From contig CACJRL010000002.1 in assembly GCA_902595815.1 (NCBI GenBank), positions 1 to 64,000 on the forward strand: a DNA stretch of 64,000 bases, given 5' to 3'. This document shows, in pieces, positions 20,151-29,440 of the stretch (the first letter of the stretch is position 1; each line of letters opens with the position of its first letter). The DNA comes from an uncultured Pelagibacteraceae bacterium (GTDB lineage: Bacteria; Pseudomonadota; Alphaproteobacteria; Pelagibacterales; Pelagibacteraceae). The position numbers and the translations under genes were made by a program. The notes under the pieces are model-generated. The model saw nothing but the letters and a program-made list of their open reading frames with translations, was not told the DNA's origin and did no database searches.

Positions 20151-21368
20151 ATGGAAAATAAATTATCTCAAATTACGGAATTATTCTCCAAAACAAGACA
20201 ACAAACTCTATCCCTGTGCGAAAACTTAGAGGCCGAGGATATGGTCATACAGCCCAGCAAAAATGTTAGCCCACTTAAGTGGCATCTAGGTCACACCACA
20301 TGGTTTTTTGAAAAATTCATCTTGTCCGAATTGGATGAAAGTTACAAACCTTTCAACAAAGATTATAATTATATATTTAATTCGTATTATAATTCTGTAG
20401 GTGAGTACAATCCTAGAAATAAGAGAGGTTCACTAAATAGACCACTCTTAAAAGATGTAGTTAATTACAGACATTATGTAACTGAAAATATTATTGATTT
20501 TTTAAAAAGAACAAAAAATAACAGAACATCATTTTTAGTTGAACTAGGTTCAAATCACGAACAACAGCATCAAGAATTAATGTTAATGGATATTAAAAAT
20601 ATTTTTTACAATAATCCATTGATGCCAACTTATAATTCTAACGACTACAAACCAACCGCTAAAGAAGAAAATGAATTAACATTAGAAACTAGTAAAAAAT
20701 TTAAATATGGAAACAATGAGGATATTTTTTGTTACGATAACGAATTACCAGTATCAGAAACACAATTAGATCCTTTTAAAATATATTCATTTGTTACTAA
20801 TGGAGAGTGGAAAGAATTTATTAATGATGGTGGATATAAAAATCATGAGTATTGGTTATCTGATGGATGGGATTTTGTAAATAATAACAAATTAGAAAAA
20901 CCAATGTATTGGATAGATAATAATAATTATTTTACATTAAACGGTGTAAAAAAAATTGATAATGAAAAGCCAGTTTCTCATATAAGTTTCTATGAAGCGG
21001 ATGCTTTTGCAAGATACAAAAATAAAAGATTACCAACTGAATTTGAACTAGAATATTTTTTAAAACAATCTGAGAAAAAAGGTAATTTTTTAGAAAATAA
21101 AATTTTTCATGAAGTTGAAGAAAAAGCAGACGATGTTTATGGAAATTTATGGGCGTGGACAAGCAGTAATTACACACCTTACAAAAAATATAAACCATAT
21201 GAAGGGAATCTGGGAGAATATAATAACAAGTTTATGTGCAATCAGTTTGTCTTAAAAGGTGGCTCGCATTCTACATCTATTAATCATATTAGAGCATCTT
21301 ATAGAAATTTCTTTTATCCAAGTGATACTTGGCAGTTTTGTGGTGTCAGACTAGCTGATGACATCTAG
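20151..21368 (+). CDS. egtB: Ergothioneine biosynthesis protein EgtB (DinB-like plus FGE-sulfatase domain)
   Basis: KWHLGHTTWFFEKF; NHEQQHQELM iron-binding HxxxHxE; C-terminal FKGGSHST...RASYRNFF..W.FCGVRLA-like FGE end. Confidence 0.92.
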   Translation: MENKLSQITELFSKTRQQTLSLCENLEAEDMVIQPSKNVSPLKWHLGHTTWFFEKFILSELDESYKPFNKDYNYIFNSYYNSVGEYNPRNKRGSLNRPLLKDVVNYRHYVTENIIDFLKRTKNNRTSFLVELGSNHEQQHQELMLMDIKNIFYNNPLMPTYNSNDYKPTAKEENELTLETSKKFKYGNNEDIFCYDNELPVSETQLDPFKIYSFVTNGEWKEFINDGGYKNHEYWLSDGWDFVNNNKLEKPMYWIDNNNYFTLNGVKKIDNEKPVSHISFYEADAFARYKNKRLPTEFELEYFLKQSEKKGNFLENKIFHEVEEKADDVYGNLWAWTSSNYTPYKKYKPYEGNLGEYNNKFMCNQFVLKGGSHSTSINHIRASYRNFFYPSDTWQFCGVRLADDI

Positions 21369-22330
21369 TGACTAATTTAAAATTAATAAATATAAACAAT
21401 CAAATTCAAGACGATAAAAAATTAATCTTACAAGGATTATTAAATAAAAAACAAAAATATTTACTACCTAAATATTTTTATGATGAAAAAGGTTCAAAGT
21501 TATTTAATAAAATTACAAATCTTAAAGAATATTATCCAACAAATAAAGAGTTAGAAATACTAGGTAACTTACAAAAAGAGATAAGAAAGAAATTACCAAT
21601 TAATTCAACAATTGTAGAATTTGGCAGTGGTTCAAATAAAAAAATCAATAAATTTATTAAATCATTAAGCGAACCCAAGGAATACATACCTATAGATATT
21701 AGTAAGGAATATTTGTTTGAAAATGCATCAATAATTGCAAAAAAATTCTCAGATTTAAAAGTAACAGCAATATGTGCTGACTTTAGTCAGACAAATAGAT
21801 TAAATAAAATTTTAAAAAATAAAAAAAAAATAGTCAGTTTTTTTCCAGGATCTACCATAGGAAATTATTTACCTAAAAATGCAAAAAAAATATTAAAAAA
21901 TTTTTCAAAAATCATAGGTAAAAATTCTTATTTAGTGATTGGGGTAGATTTAATCAAAAATAAGAAGACCCTTGAAAATGCTTATAATGATAAATTGGGA
22001 GTAACAGCTAAATTTAATAAAAATATATTAGATGTAGTAAACAAAATTTGTAATTCAAAATTTCAAACTAAAAATTTTGATCATAAAGCATTCTATAATT
22101 TAAAAAAAAATAGAATTGAAATGCATCTTATTTCAAAAAAAAATTTCACTTTAAAAATTAATAAAAAGAATATTAAATTTACTAAAAACGAAACAATTCA
22201 TACTGAAAATTCTCATAAATATTCAAAAAATAACTTTGTTAAATTAGTTAATAAATCTGGCTTTAAAGTCTTAAAATATTTTTCAGATAAAAAAAATTAT
22301 TTTGGAGTTTTTTTATTAAAAGTGAAGTAA
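21368..22330 (+). CDS. egtD: L-histidine N-alpha-methyltransferase EgtD
   Basis: YFYDEKGSKLFNKITNLKEYYPTNKELEIL and VEFGSGSNKKI..., SFFPGSTIGNY; follows egtB. Confidence 0.93.
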   Translation: MTNLKLININNQIQDDKKLILQGLLNKKQKYLLPKYFYDEKGSKLFNKITNLKEYYPTNKELEILGNLQKEIRKKLPINSTIVEFGSGSNKKINKFIKSLSEPKEYIPIDISKEYLFENASIIAKKFSDLKVTAICADFSQTNRLNKILKNKKKIVSFFPGSTIGNYLPKNAKKILKNFSKIIGKNSYLVIGVDLIKNKKTLENAYNDKLGVTAKFNKNILDVVNKICNSKFQTKNFDHKAFYNLKKNRIEMHLISKKNFTLKINKKNIKFTKNETIHTENSHKYSKNNFVKLVNKSGFKVLKYFSDKKNYFGVFLLKVK

Positions 22331-22338
22331 GTTTTATT

Positions 22339-22968
22339 ATGGCGCAAAAAGACGTAGGTAATAAAATTCCCATCTATAAGTTAAAAAATACCGATGAAGT
22401 AATGAAATATTACGATGAGTGGGGAGATGGCAATAAATATGATAAGGATATGGTCGATTGGAATTACACAGGACCAAAAGAAACAACAAAAGTATTTTCA
22501 GAATTTCAGAAAAATAAAGATGCAAAAATTTATGATGCTGGTTGTGGTACCGGACTAGTGGGTGTTGAATTAAAAAAACATGGTTTTAAAAATTTTCATG
22601 GGGCGGATCTTTCGAAAAAGTTATTAGAATTGGTACCGAATGATCTTTATGATGAGCTTGAACAAGTAGACTTGAATAAACCCATTAATAAAAAAGATGA
22701 CGAATATGACTCTGTTATGTGCGTTGGTACATTTACTTTTGGACATGTCAAGCCACCAGCTTTGGAGGAATTTATCAGGATTACAAAGAATGATGGATTT
22801 ATCTGTTTTACTATTAATGAGGGAATACATGAAGAATATGGTTTTGATAAAAAAATTGAACAACTTAAAGCGCAAAATAAATGGAAAGAAATAAAATTTT
22901 TTAAATCAGATTACATTGCGAGCAAAGACGTAAATGCTTGGTTAGGGTTATATCAAGTGATAAAATAA
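22339..22968 (+). CDS. Class I SAM-dependent methyltransferase
   Basis: IYDAGCGTGLVGVELKKHG motif I. Confidence 0.88.
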   Translation: MAQKDVGNKIPIYKLKNTDEVMKYYDEWGDGNKYDKDMVDWNYTGPKETTKVFSEFQKNKDAKIYDAGCGTGLVGVELKKHGFKNFHGADLSKKLLELVPNDLYDELEQVDLNKPINKKDDEYDSVMCVGTFTFGHVKPPALEEFIRITKNDGFICFTINEGIHEEYGFDKKIEQLKAQNKWKEIKFFKSDYIASKDVNAWLGLYQVIK

Positions 22969-22971
22969 ACC

Positions 22972-24147
22972 ATGTCAGAAATTTACAATATTATAGATAA
23001 ACAAAAGTTAGATATTGTATCTAAACCAATTAGTGAAGCTCATGGTTTACCAAATGAATGTTACATCAGTAAAGAATATACTTTAATTGAAAGAAAAAAA
23101 TTATTTGAAGATAAGTGGATCGTCATTGGAGTTGGAAGTTCTATTCCAAATGAAGGTGATGTGAAACCAATTGATTTACTTGGAATACCCTTACTTATTG
23201 TTAGAACAAAAAATAAAGAAATAAAAGTTTTTCATAATATTTGCAGTCATAGAGGAGTTAAATTAGTTAAAGAAGCTGGCAAAATTAGAAATGTTATGAG
23301 GTGCTCATATCATTCATGGTCATATGACTTAGAAGGCAAATTAGTTGCTACACCTCATATAGGAGGCATGAATATTCATCAAACACCTGAATTTGATAAA
23401 TCAAAAAGTAATTTAAAAGAGATAAGATCATATATTTGGTTAGATCTAATTATGATTAATATTAACAACAATGAAATTTCATTTGAGGATTATATTAGTC
23501 CTTTAAGTCAAAGATGGGAAAAATTTTGGCCCTTAAAAGATAGAGAATTAATTCATCATGCAAATGATTATGGTTATTTTAAATTAGATGCAAAATGTAA
23601 TTGGAAATTTGCAATTGAAAATTATTGTGAAAGCTATCATTTACCTTGGGTTCATCCAGGATTAAATTCTTATTCAAAGTTAGAAGATCACTATCATATT
23701 CAAGGTCTTCCAAATCGTTTCGCCGGACAAGGAACAGTGGTGTATAATCCAAGGTTTGAAGGAAATGAAAAGTTCCCATGCTTTCCTAATTGGCCTAAAG
23801 ATAAGGAAAATATAGCTGAGTATGTAGCGCTATTCCCAAATGTAATGTTAGGAATTCACAAAGATCATTATTATGCTTATTGGTTAGAGCCAGTAAATCA
23901 TGAGTTTACAATTGAACATATGGAAATTTATTATGTTGGAGATGAAGCAGCAAATTCAACAAAGTATAAATCTCTAAGACAAAAAAATCACAAACAATGG
24001 GAAGATATTCAAAAAGAAGATGTAGATATAATTCAAAGTATGCAAATAGGTAGAAACTCTCCAGCTTATAATGGTGGTAATTTTTCTCCAAAGATGGACA
24101 ATCCAACACATCATTTTCATAAGTGGGTTGCTGGTAATTTAATTTAA
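22972..24147 (+). CDS. Rieske [2Fe-2S] aromatic-ring-hydroxylating-type oxygenase, alpha subunit (GbcA/choline monooxygenase-like)
   Basis: CSHRGVKL...CSYHSWSYDLEGKL Rieske motif; ENYCESYHLPWVHPGL catalytic Fe site. Confidence 0.88.
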   Translation: MSEIYNIIDKQKLDIVSKPISEAHGLPNECYISKEYTLIERKKLFEDKWIVIGVGSSIPNEGDVKPIDLLGIPLLIVRTKNKEIKVFHNICSHRGVKLVKEAGKIRNVMRCSYHSWSYDLEGKLVATPHIGGMNIHQTPEFDKSKSNLKEIRSYIWLDLIMININNNEISFEDYISPLSQRWEKFWPLKDRELIHHANDYGYFKLDAKCNWKFAIENYCESYHLPWVHPGLNSYSKLEDHYHIQGLPNRFAGQGTVVYNPRFEGNEKFPCFPNWPKDKENIAEYVALFPNVMLGIHKDHYYAYWLEPVNHEFTIEHMEIYYVGDEAANSTKYKSLRQKNHKQWEDIQKEDVDIIQSMQIGRNSPAYNGGNFSPKMDNPTHHFHKWVAGNLI

Positions 24148-24162
24148 AGTTAAAACGTAAAA

Positions 24163-24573
24163 ATGAAAATTATATTAATCATGGGACTTCCAGGGGCAGG
24201 AAAAACTACATTAGCTGATGAACTTGCTCCTTTATTGAATGCAAAAAGATTAAATGCAGATGAAGTAAGAAAAGCTGCAAACGATTGGGATTTTTCAGAA
24301 GAGGGAAGAACAAGACAAGCAAAAAGAATGGCTGACTTTGCATTACAATTAAAAAACGAAGGAAATTATGTGATTGCGGATTTTATTTGCCCAACTCCAA
24401 AAGCAAGAAGTTTATTTCCTGCAGATTATGTAGTTTGGGTAGATACAATAAAAGAAGGTAGATTTGATGATACAAATAAAATGTTCGTAAAACCTGAAAA
24501 ATATGACTTTCACGTTACCTCTCAGGACGCTAAAGATTGGGCTCCTAAAATATTTGAAGACTTGAAAAATTAG
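24163..24573 (+). CDS. P-loop kinase (adenylylsulfate-kinase-like, 136 aa)
   Basis: MGLPGAGKTTLADELA Walker A; LNADEVRKAANDWDFSEEGR resembles APS kinase. Confidence 0.75.
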   Translation: MKIILIMGLPGAGKTTLADELAPLLNAKRLNADEVRKAANDWDFSEEGRTRQAKRMADFALQLKNEGNYVIADFICPTPKARSLFPADYVVWVDTIKEGRFDDTNKMFVKPEKYDFHVTSQDAKDWAPKIFEDLKN

Positions 24574-24590
24574 ATTATAAATTTCCTGTT

Positions 24591-25133
24591 ATGAACCTTC
24601 TGAGAAGCATAATAATGGCTGTAATTTTGCTATTTCCAATCTCTAATTCATTTGGAGCTGTTGTAACTCTTGTTGATCGACAGATCTTTGACGATGGTGG
24701 GCAGACATTACAAAATGGAATAGTTTTTAATCCTGACGGAACAAAAATGTTTGTTTCTACTCAAAACTCAACAGGAAATTCTGCTATTGATTTTATTTAT
24801 GAATATAATCTTTCAACACCTTTTGATATTTCTACAAAAACTTATGCAGGTGATGATGAAAGGTGTGATTTAGATGTTGGATCAGGTCAATATGGTTCAG
24901 ACCCAAACGTTGCCGGTGATATGGCATTTAGTAGTGATGGACTTAAGATCTTCATCTTGAGTAGGGGAACCAATGGCAAAAATAATGATCGTTTATATAG
25001 ATATGACTTAACAATAGCTTATGATGTTTCAACATGTGCATTTGTCAAAGATGTTGATCCCGATACTGATGCTCTTGCAGGTACAAGTTTTGGAGGTAGG
25101 CCCGACAAAAAAAATACCATGTTCAGGGTATAG
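24591..25133 (+). CDS. N-terminal part of secreted beta-propeller/autotransporter protein (frameshifted at A8 tract)
   Basis: Signal peptide; repeats YEYNLSTPFDISTKTY, LYRYDLTIAYDVSTCAF, FNPDGTKMF; ends abruptly after an A8 tract. Confidence 0.75.
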   Translation: MNLLRSIIMAVILLFPISNSFGAVVTLVDRQIFDDGGQTLQNGIVFNPDGTKMFVSTQNSTGNSAIDFIYEYNLSTPFDISTKTYAGDDERCDLDVGSGQYGSDPNVAGDMAFSSDGLKIFILSRGTNGKNNDRLYRYDLTIAYDVSTCAFVKDVDPDTDALAGTSFGGRPDKKNTMFRV

Positions 25134-25240
25134 AGATTAATCCAGATGGTACGAAAATATTTTTAGTTTTTAATGATGTCAATGGTAATGGTGATGGTGT
25201 CAAGGAATATAATCTTTCAACTCCATATGATATTGATACT

Positions 25241-26836
25241 ATGTCTCTAGTAACAAGTGGTGGTATCCATCTATCTAAAGGTGCGGCAGGATTTAACCCT
25301 GACGCAATTTTTATTGGTTTAAATGGAAAAAGGTTATTTGTAACAGATCATGACAAATATACTGTCACACAGTTCACTCTACATAATCCATACGATACGT
25401 CATCATTCACAGAAGATGGTTCAGTGAGCATACAAGATTTAACTTCTGACAATAACAGACAAACTAGAGCACTTGGATTTAGCAAAAGTGGACTTAAAAT
25501 GTTTGTATCAGATGATGAAGGTGATGATGAAATATTTGAGTTTAATCTTCCTTGTCCTTTCAATATTATTGCTGGTAAATGTGCTTCTATTACGGAAAAT
25601 AAAGATAGAACTGGAATTGCAGAAGCACAAATAGAGACTGCAAAAAGAGCTATAAATATGTCTACAAACTCAGCTTTAAACAGACTGAAGTGGATAAGAA
25701 GAAATAAAGACAAAGAAAATTTGTCAAATCAAAATGCTAAATTAAATTTTTCAGGAACAATGCTTTCTACATTAAGTCCGTTACCTATTTCGTCATTTAA
25801 GAAAATATCAAATCACAAAACAAATAAAGAAGACAACAAAAATTATTTCCACTGGAGTGAAGGTGATATTTCTTTAGGTAGAATAGGTGAAACTAGTACT
25901 GCTTCAAGAAAAGAAAACCTAACTAATGCAATAACGTATGGAGTAGACAGATTTAAAGAAGATAACGGAGTTGAGGGATTTGCAATTAGGTATGGGTTGG
26001 ATGATATTGATGTAGGTAATGTTGGAAGCAATTTAGACTCAAGGACTTATAATGTTACTTATTATAATACTTCTCCCATGAAAAATAATACAAAATATGT
26101 TGATAAAATATTTGGAATAGGAAGAATTGAGTCTGATATCCTTACAAAGTTAGATGGTACAAATGTAACAGCAGATAGAACTGGTCACCAAATATACGGA
26201 ACACTTAGGATAAAAGATGAATATAAAAGAAATAAATTAACATTTATACCTTCGGGTCAAATTGATTTGGGACATACCAAATTAGATGGTTATCAAGAAG
26301 TAGGTTCTGGAGCTATTAAAGTTCAAGATCAGCATATAACAACACAAAATTTAAGAGCTGCTTTGGCATTAGTGGATGATTTATCAACAGACAAATATAC
26401 CTTTAAAAGACATGGTAAATTAGAATATTTAGCAGACACAGATCGTTCATCGAGTTTTAAGTATAATTATGTATCTGATAGTTCTTCAACATTAATTGAT
26501 AATTTAGAAACAGGAGCACTCCACAATCTTAATTTTGAAGTTGGTATAGATATAGTTTTTCCAGAGCGGTTTAGTTTATTCGCTATTTATGAGAGAAACC
26601 AAACATTTGATAATGCATATAGTGGACATACAGATAATTTATATTTAGCTATAGGATATCTACCAAACAAAGATACTGAATATGCATTTTCATTAAATGG
26701 ATCAGAAAATTTGGTATCTAATTTTGAAATCAAGAAAAAAATTAATGATTATAATATTAGTTTTAATTTAGCTGAAAATTTGATGAATTTAGGCGAAGCC
26801 TCATATGCAAGCATCAATGTAAATAAAGTCTTTTAA
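25241..26836 (+). CDS. C-terminal part of the same protein: propeller repeats plus autotransporter-type beta-barrel
   Basis: Upstream in-frame codons encode HVQGIEINPDGTKIFLVFNDVNGNGDGVKEYNLSTPYDIDT without ATG; barrel-like C-terminus ending ...SINVNKVF. Confidence 0.75.
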   Translation: MSLVTSGGIHLSKGAAGFNPDAIFIGLNGKRLFVTDHDKYTVTQFTLHNPYDTSSFTEDGSVSIQDLTSDNNRQTRALGFSKSGLKMFVSDDEGDDEIFEFNLPCPFNIIAGKCASITENKDRTGIAEAQIETAKRAINMSTNSALNRLKWIRRNKDKENLSNQNAKLNFSGTMLSTLSPLPISSFKKISNHKTNKEDNKNYFHWSEGDISLGRIGETSTASRKENLTNAITYGVDRFKEDNGVEGFAIRYGLDDIDVGNVGSNLDSRTYNVTYYNTSPMKNNTKYVDKIFGIGRIESDILTKLDGTNVTADRTGHQIYGTLRIKDEYKRNKLTFIPSGQIDLGHTKLDGYQEVGSGAIKVQDQHITTQNLRAALALVDDLSTDKYTFKRHGKLEYLADTDRSSSFKYNYVSDSSSTLIDNLETGALHNLNFEVGIDIVFPERFSLFAIYERNQTFDNAYSGHTDNLYLAIGYLPNKDTEYAFSLNGSENLVSNFEIKKKINDYNISFNLAENLMNLGEASYASINVNKVF

Positions 26837-26878
26837 TTTATATCTTTAAAGAATAGAGTTAATTTTAAGGAGTAATTA

Positions 26879-27253
26879 ATGAGCTACCAATGGGATAATA
26901 AAAAACCAACAGCACAAATGTTAGGAAGATGGCAACCGTTTCACGATGGTCATTATACATTGTTCAAAGAAATTATAAAAAAAACAGGACAAGTATGTAT
27001 TCAAATTAGAGATGTACAAGGTGTTGATGATAATCCATTTGATTTTGAAACAGTTAAGAAAAATATTGAAGAAAAACTTAATCCAGAGTTTGAGGGCAGG
27101 TTCAAAATTATGCTTGTCCCTAATATTACAAATATTTGTTATGGAAGAGGTGTTGGATATAAAATTGAAGAAATAGTTTTGCCTGAAGAAATTCAAAAAA
27201 TTTCAGCAACTAAAATAAGAGCCAAGATGAGAGAAGAAGGTAAATTAAAATAA
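26879..27253 (+). CDS. Cytidylyltransferase-like nucleotidyltransferase (124 aa)
   Basis: LGRWQPFHDGHYTL (HxGH-like) and ISATKIR (ISSTxIR-like); AAGGAG upstream. Confidence 0.82.
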   Translation: MSYQWDNKKPTAQMLGRWQPFHDGHYTLFKEIIKKTGQVCIQIRDVQGVDDNPFDFETVKKNIEEKLNPEFEGRFKIMLVPNITNICYGRGVGYKIEEIVLPEEIQKISATKIRAKMREEGKLK

Positions 27254-28027
27254 GTGACTGTAAAAATAAATAAAGTATCACCGGGTGTTAAAAGGGTTTT
27301 AATTAATGATCCAAAAACTTATAATTCCTTATCATACAATACTCTTTCGTCTTTATTAAAAGCATTCAAAAAATTAGATAACGATAAAGAGACTAGAGTT
27401 ATTATTTTAGAAGGGGCTGGCAAAGGATTTAGTGCAGGTCATAATTTAAAAGAGGTAAGAGGTATAAAAAATAGATCTAATCATCTAAAACTGTTTAAGC
27501 TTTGTTCAAAACTAATGATGCAAATAGTAGAAGGAAACAAACCAGTGATAGCTAAAGTGCATGGAGCTGCTTACGCAGCTGGATGTCAATTAGCAGCAAG
27601 TTGTGATCTTGCATATAGTACAAACTCAGCAACATTTGCTACACCTGGAGTAAAAATTGGATTATTTTGCAGTACTCCAATGGTAGCTGTCAGTCGAAAA
27701 ATTAGTAGAAAAAGAATGATGGAAATGCTCCTAACTGGAGATCCGATTAATGCAAAATATGCAAAGGAAATAGGTTTGATAAATGATCATTACAGCCCAA
27801 AAACTTTGAATAAAAAAGTTTTAGATATTGCAAAAAAAATATCTTCAAAATCAAATTTAACCATCAAAATAGGTAAAAAAGGTTTTTATAAACAATTAGA
27901 AATGCCATTAGGTAAAGCTTATGATTACACAAGTAAGATGATGACACTTAATATGTCGTCTTATGATGCCAAAGAGGGTATTAGTGCTTTTATTGAAAAA
28001 AGAAATCCAAATTGGAAAAACAAATAA
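27254..28027 (+). CDS. Crotonase-superfamily protein (enoyl-CoA hydratase/isomerase, ECHDC3-like)
   Basis: GTG start adjoining previous stop; GKGFSAGHNLKEVR, HGAAYAAGCQLAASCDLAY, FATPGVKIGLFCSTPMVAVSR. Confidence 0.85.
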   Translation: MTVKINKVSPGVKRVLINDPKTYNSLSYNTLSSLLKAFKKLDNDKETRVIILEGAGKGFSAGHNLKEVRGIKNRSNHLKLFKLCSKLMMQIVEGNKPVIAKVHGAAYAAGCQLAASCDLAYSTNSATFATPGVKIGLFCSTPMVAVSRKISRKRMMEMLLTGDPINAKYAKEIGLINDHYSPKTLNKKVLDIAKKISSKSNLTIKIGKKGFYKQLEMPLGKAYDYTSKMMTLNMSSYDAKEGISAFIEKRNPNWKNK

Positions 28028-28087
28028 CCATTAAGTTGAAGTCACTTAAAAAAAAGATTAAGTTGTAATCAAAGGAGAAAATCAATC

Positions 28088-29440
28088 ATGGATGGATGCT
28101 GTGGCCCTGGATATGCTAGTCCTGCAGAAGCAATAAAAGCACCAAAAGAAAAGCTTTTATACACAATAGCTATTTACACAGGGACGGGAATACAAAAACC
28201 AGACTATTTAGCAACTGTCGATGTTGATCCACAAAGCCCTACATATTCTAAAGTAATTCATAGACTTGAAATGCCAGGTATTGGTGATGAATTGCATCAC
28301 ATGGGATGGAATGCATGCTCTTCTTGTCATGGCGACTCAAATATGAGCAGAAAATATTTATTAGTTCCAGGCGTTAGATCAAATAACATCTATGTCGTTG
28401 ATACTGCATCTGATCCTAGGGCTCCTAAAATACATAAAGTAGTTGATGGATCTGAAATAAAGAAAAAAACTAATTTATCAGGACCACATACAGTTCATTG
28501 CCTAGGTTCTGAAATTATCATTTCTTTTCTTGGCGACGCTCGAGGAGAAGCTCCAGGAGGATATTTACATTTAAATAAAGATTTTGAAATTGTTGGTAGA
28601 TGGGAAAATTCAATGGGAGATATACCTTTTAGTTATGACTTCTGGTACCAGCCAAGACATAATGTGATGGTTAGTTCTGAATGGGCTGCTCCTAATACTT
28701 TTATGCCTGGATTTGATTTAGAGGAGGTTGGTCATTTGAAATATGGTAGACGACTTCATGTTTGGGATTTTAAAAAAAAAGAGCCAGTTCAAACAATGTA
28801 TTTAGGTGAAGACGGTTTAATACCATTAGAAGTAAAATTTATGCATAATCCTGATAGTAGTCATGGATTTTGTGGTGCTGCGCTAAGTGCAAATGTAATT
28901 CATTTTTGGAAATCAAAAGAAGGTAAATGGGAATGGGAAAAAATAATTGATGTTGAAAATGAACCTCATCCTGATTGGCCAATTCCTGTACCTGGAGTTA
29001 TGTCGGCGATATTGGTTTCTATGGATGATAAATATCTCTATATAAATAATTGGCTTCATGGAGATATGAGGCAATATGATATTTCAGATCCTCACAAACC
29101 TAAATTAACTGGTCAAGTTTGGATGGGTGGATTGTTAGGAAAGGCTCCAGAAGTAAATGGTGTCAAAATTGCTGGTGGACCTCAAATGTATCAATTATCC
29201 TTAGATGGTAAAAGAATGTATGTAACAACATCATTATTTTCTACATGGGATAATCAATTTTATCCTGAAATAAGAAAGCAGGGTGGAGCAATGATTATGA
29301 TTGATTGTGATGTTGAAAATGGTGGGATGAAAATTAATAAAGATTTTATTGTTGATTTTGGTAAAGAACCAAATGGACCTAGTAGGTGCCATGAAAGTAG
29401 ATATCCAGGTGGAGATTGCACAAGCGACATCTGGCTATGA
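28088..29440 (+). CDS. Selenium-binding protein/methanethiol oxidase (SBP56 family)
   Basis: CCGPGYASPAEA, PDYLATVDVDPQSPTYSKVIHRL, GDELHHMGWNACSSCHGD closely match SELENBP1/MTO. Confidence 0.93.
   Translation: MDGCCGPGYASPAEAIKAPKEKLLYTIAIYTGTGIQKPDYLATVDVDPQSPTYSKVIHRLEMPGIGDELHHMGWNACSSCHGDSNMSRKYLLVPGVRSNNIYVVDTASDPRAPKIHKVVDGSEIKKKTNLSGPHTVHCLGSEIIISFLGDARGEAPGGYLHLNKDFEIVGRWENSMGDIPFSYDFWYQPRHNVMVSSEWAAPNTFMPGFDLEEVGHLKYGRRLHVWDFKKKEPVQTMYLGEDGLIPLEVKFMHNPDSSHGFCGAALSANVIHFWKSKEGKWEWEKIIDVENEPHPDWPIPVPGVMSAILVSMDDKYLYINNWLHGDMRQYDISDPHKPKLTGQVWMGGLLGKAPEVNGVKIAGGPQMYQLSLDGKRMYVTTSLFSTWDNQFYPEIRKQGGAMIMIDCDVENGGMKINKDFIVDFGKEPNGPSRCHESRYPGGDCTSDIWL

Noticed and set aside
21821-21830. 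A10 homopolymer in egtD as another frameshift
   Set aside because: The EgtD frame is intact through the tract (ILKNKKKIVSFFPGSTIGNY), so no disruption.
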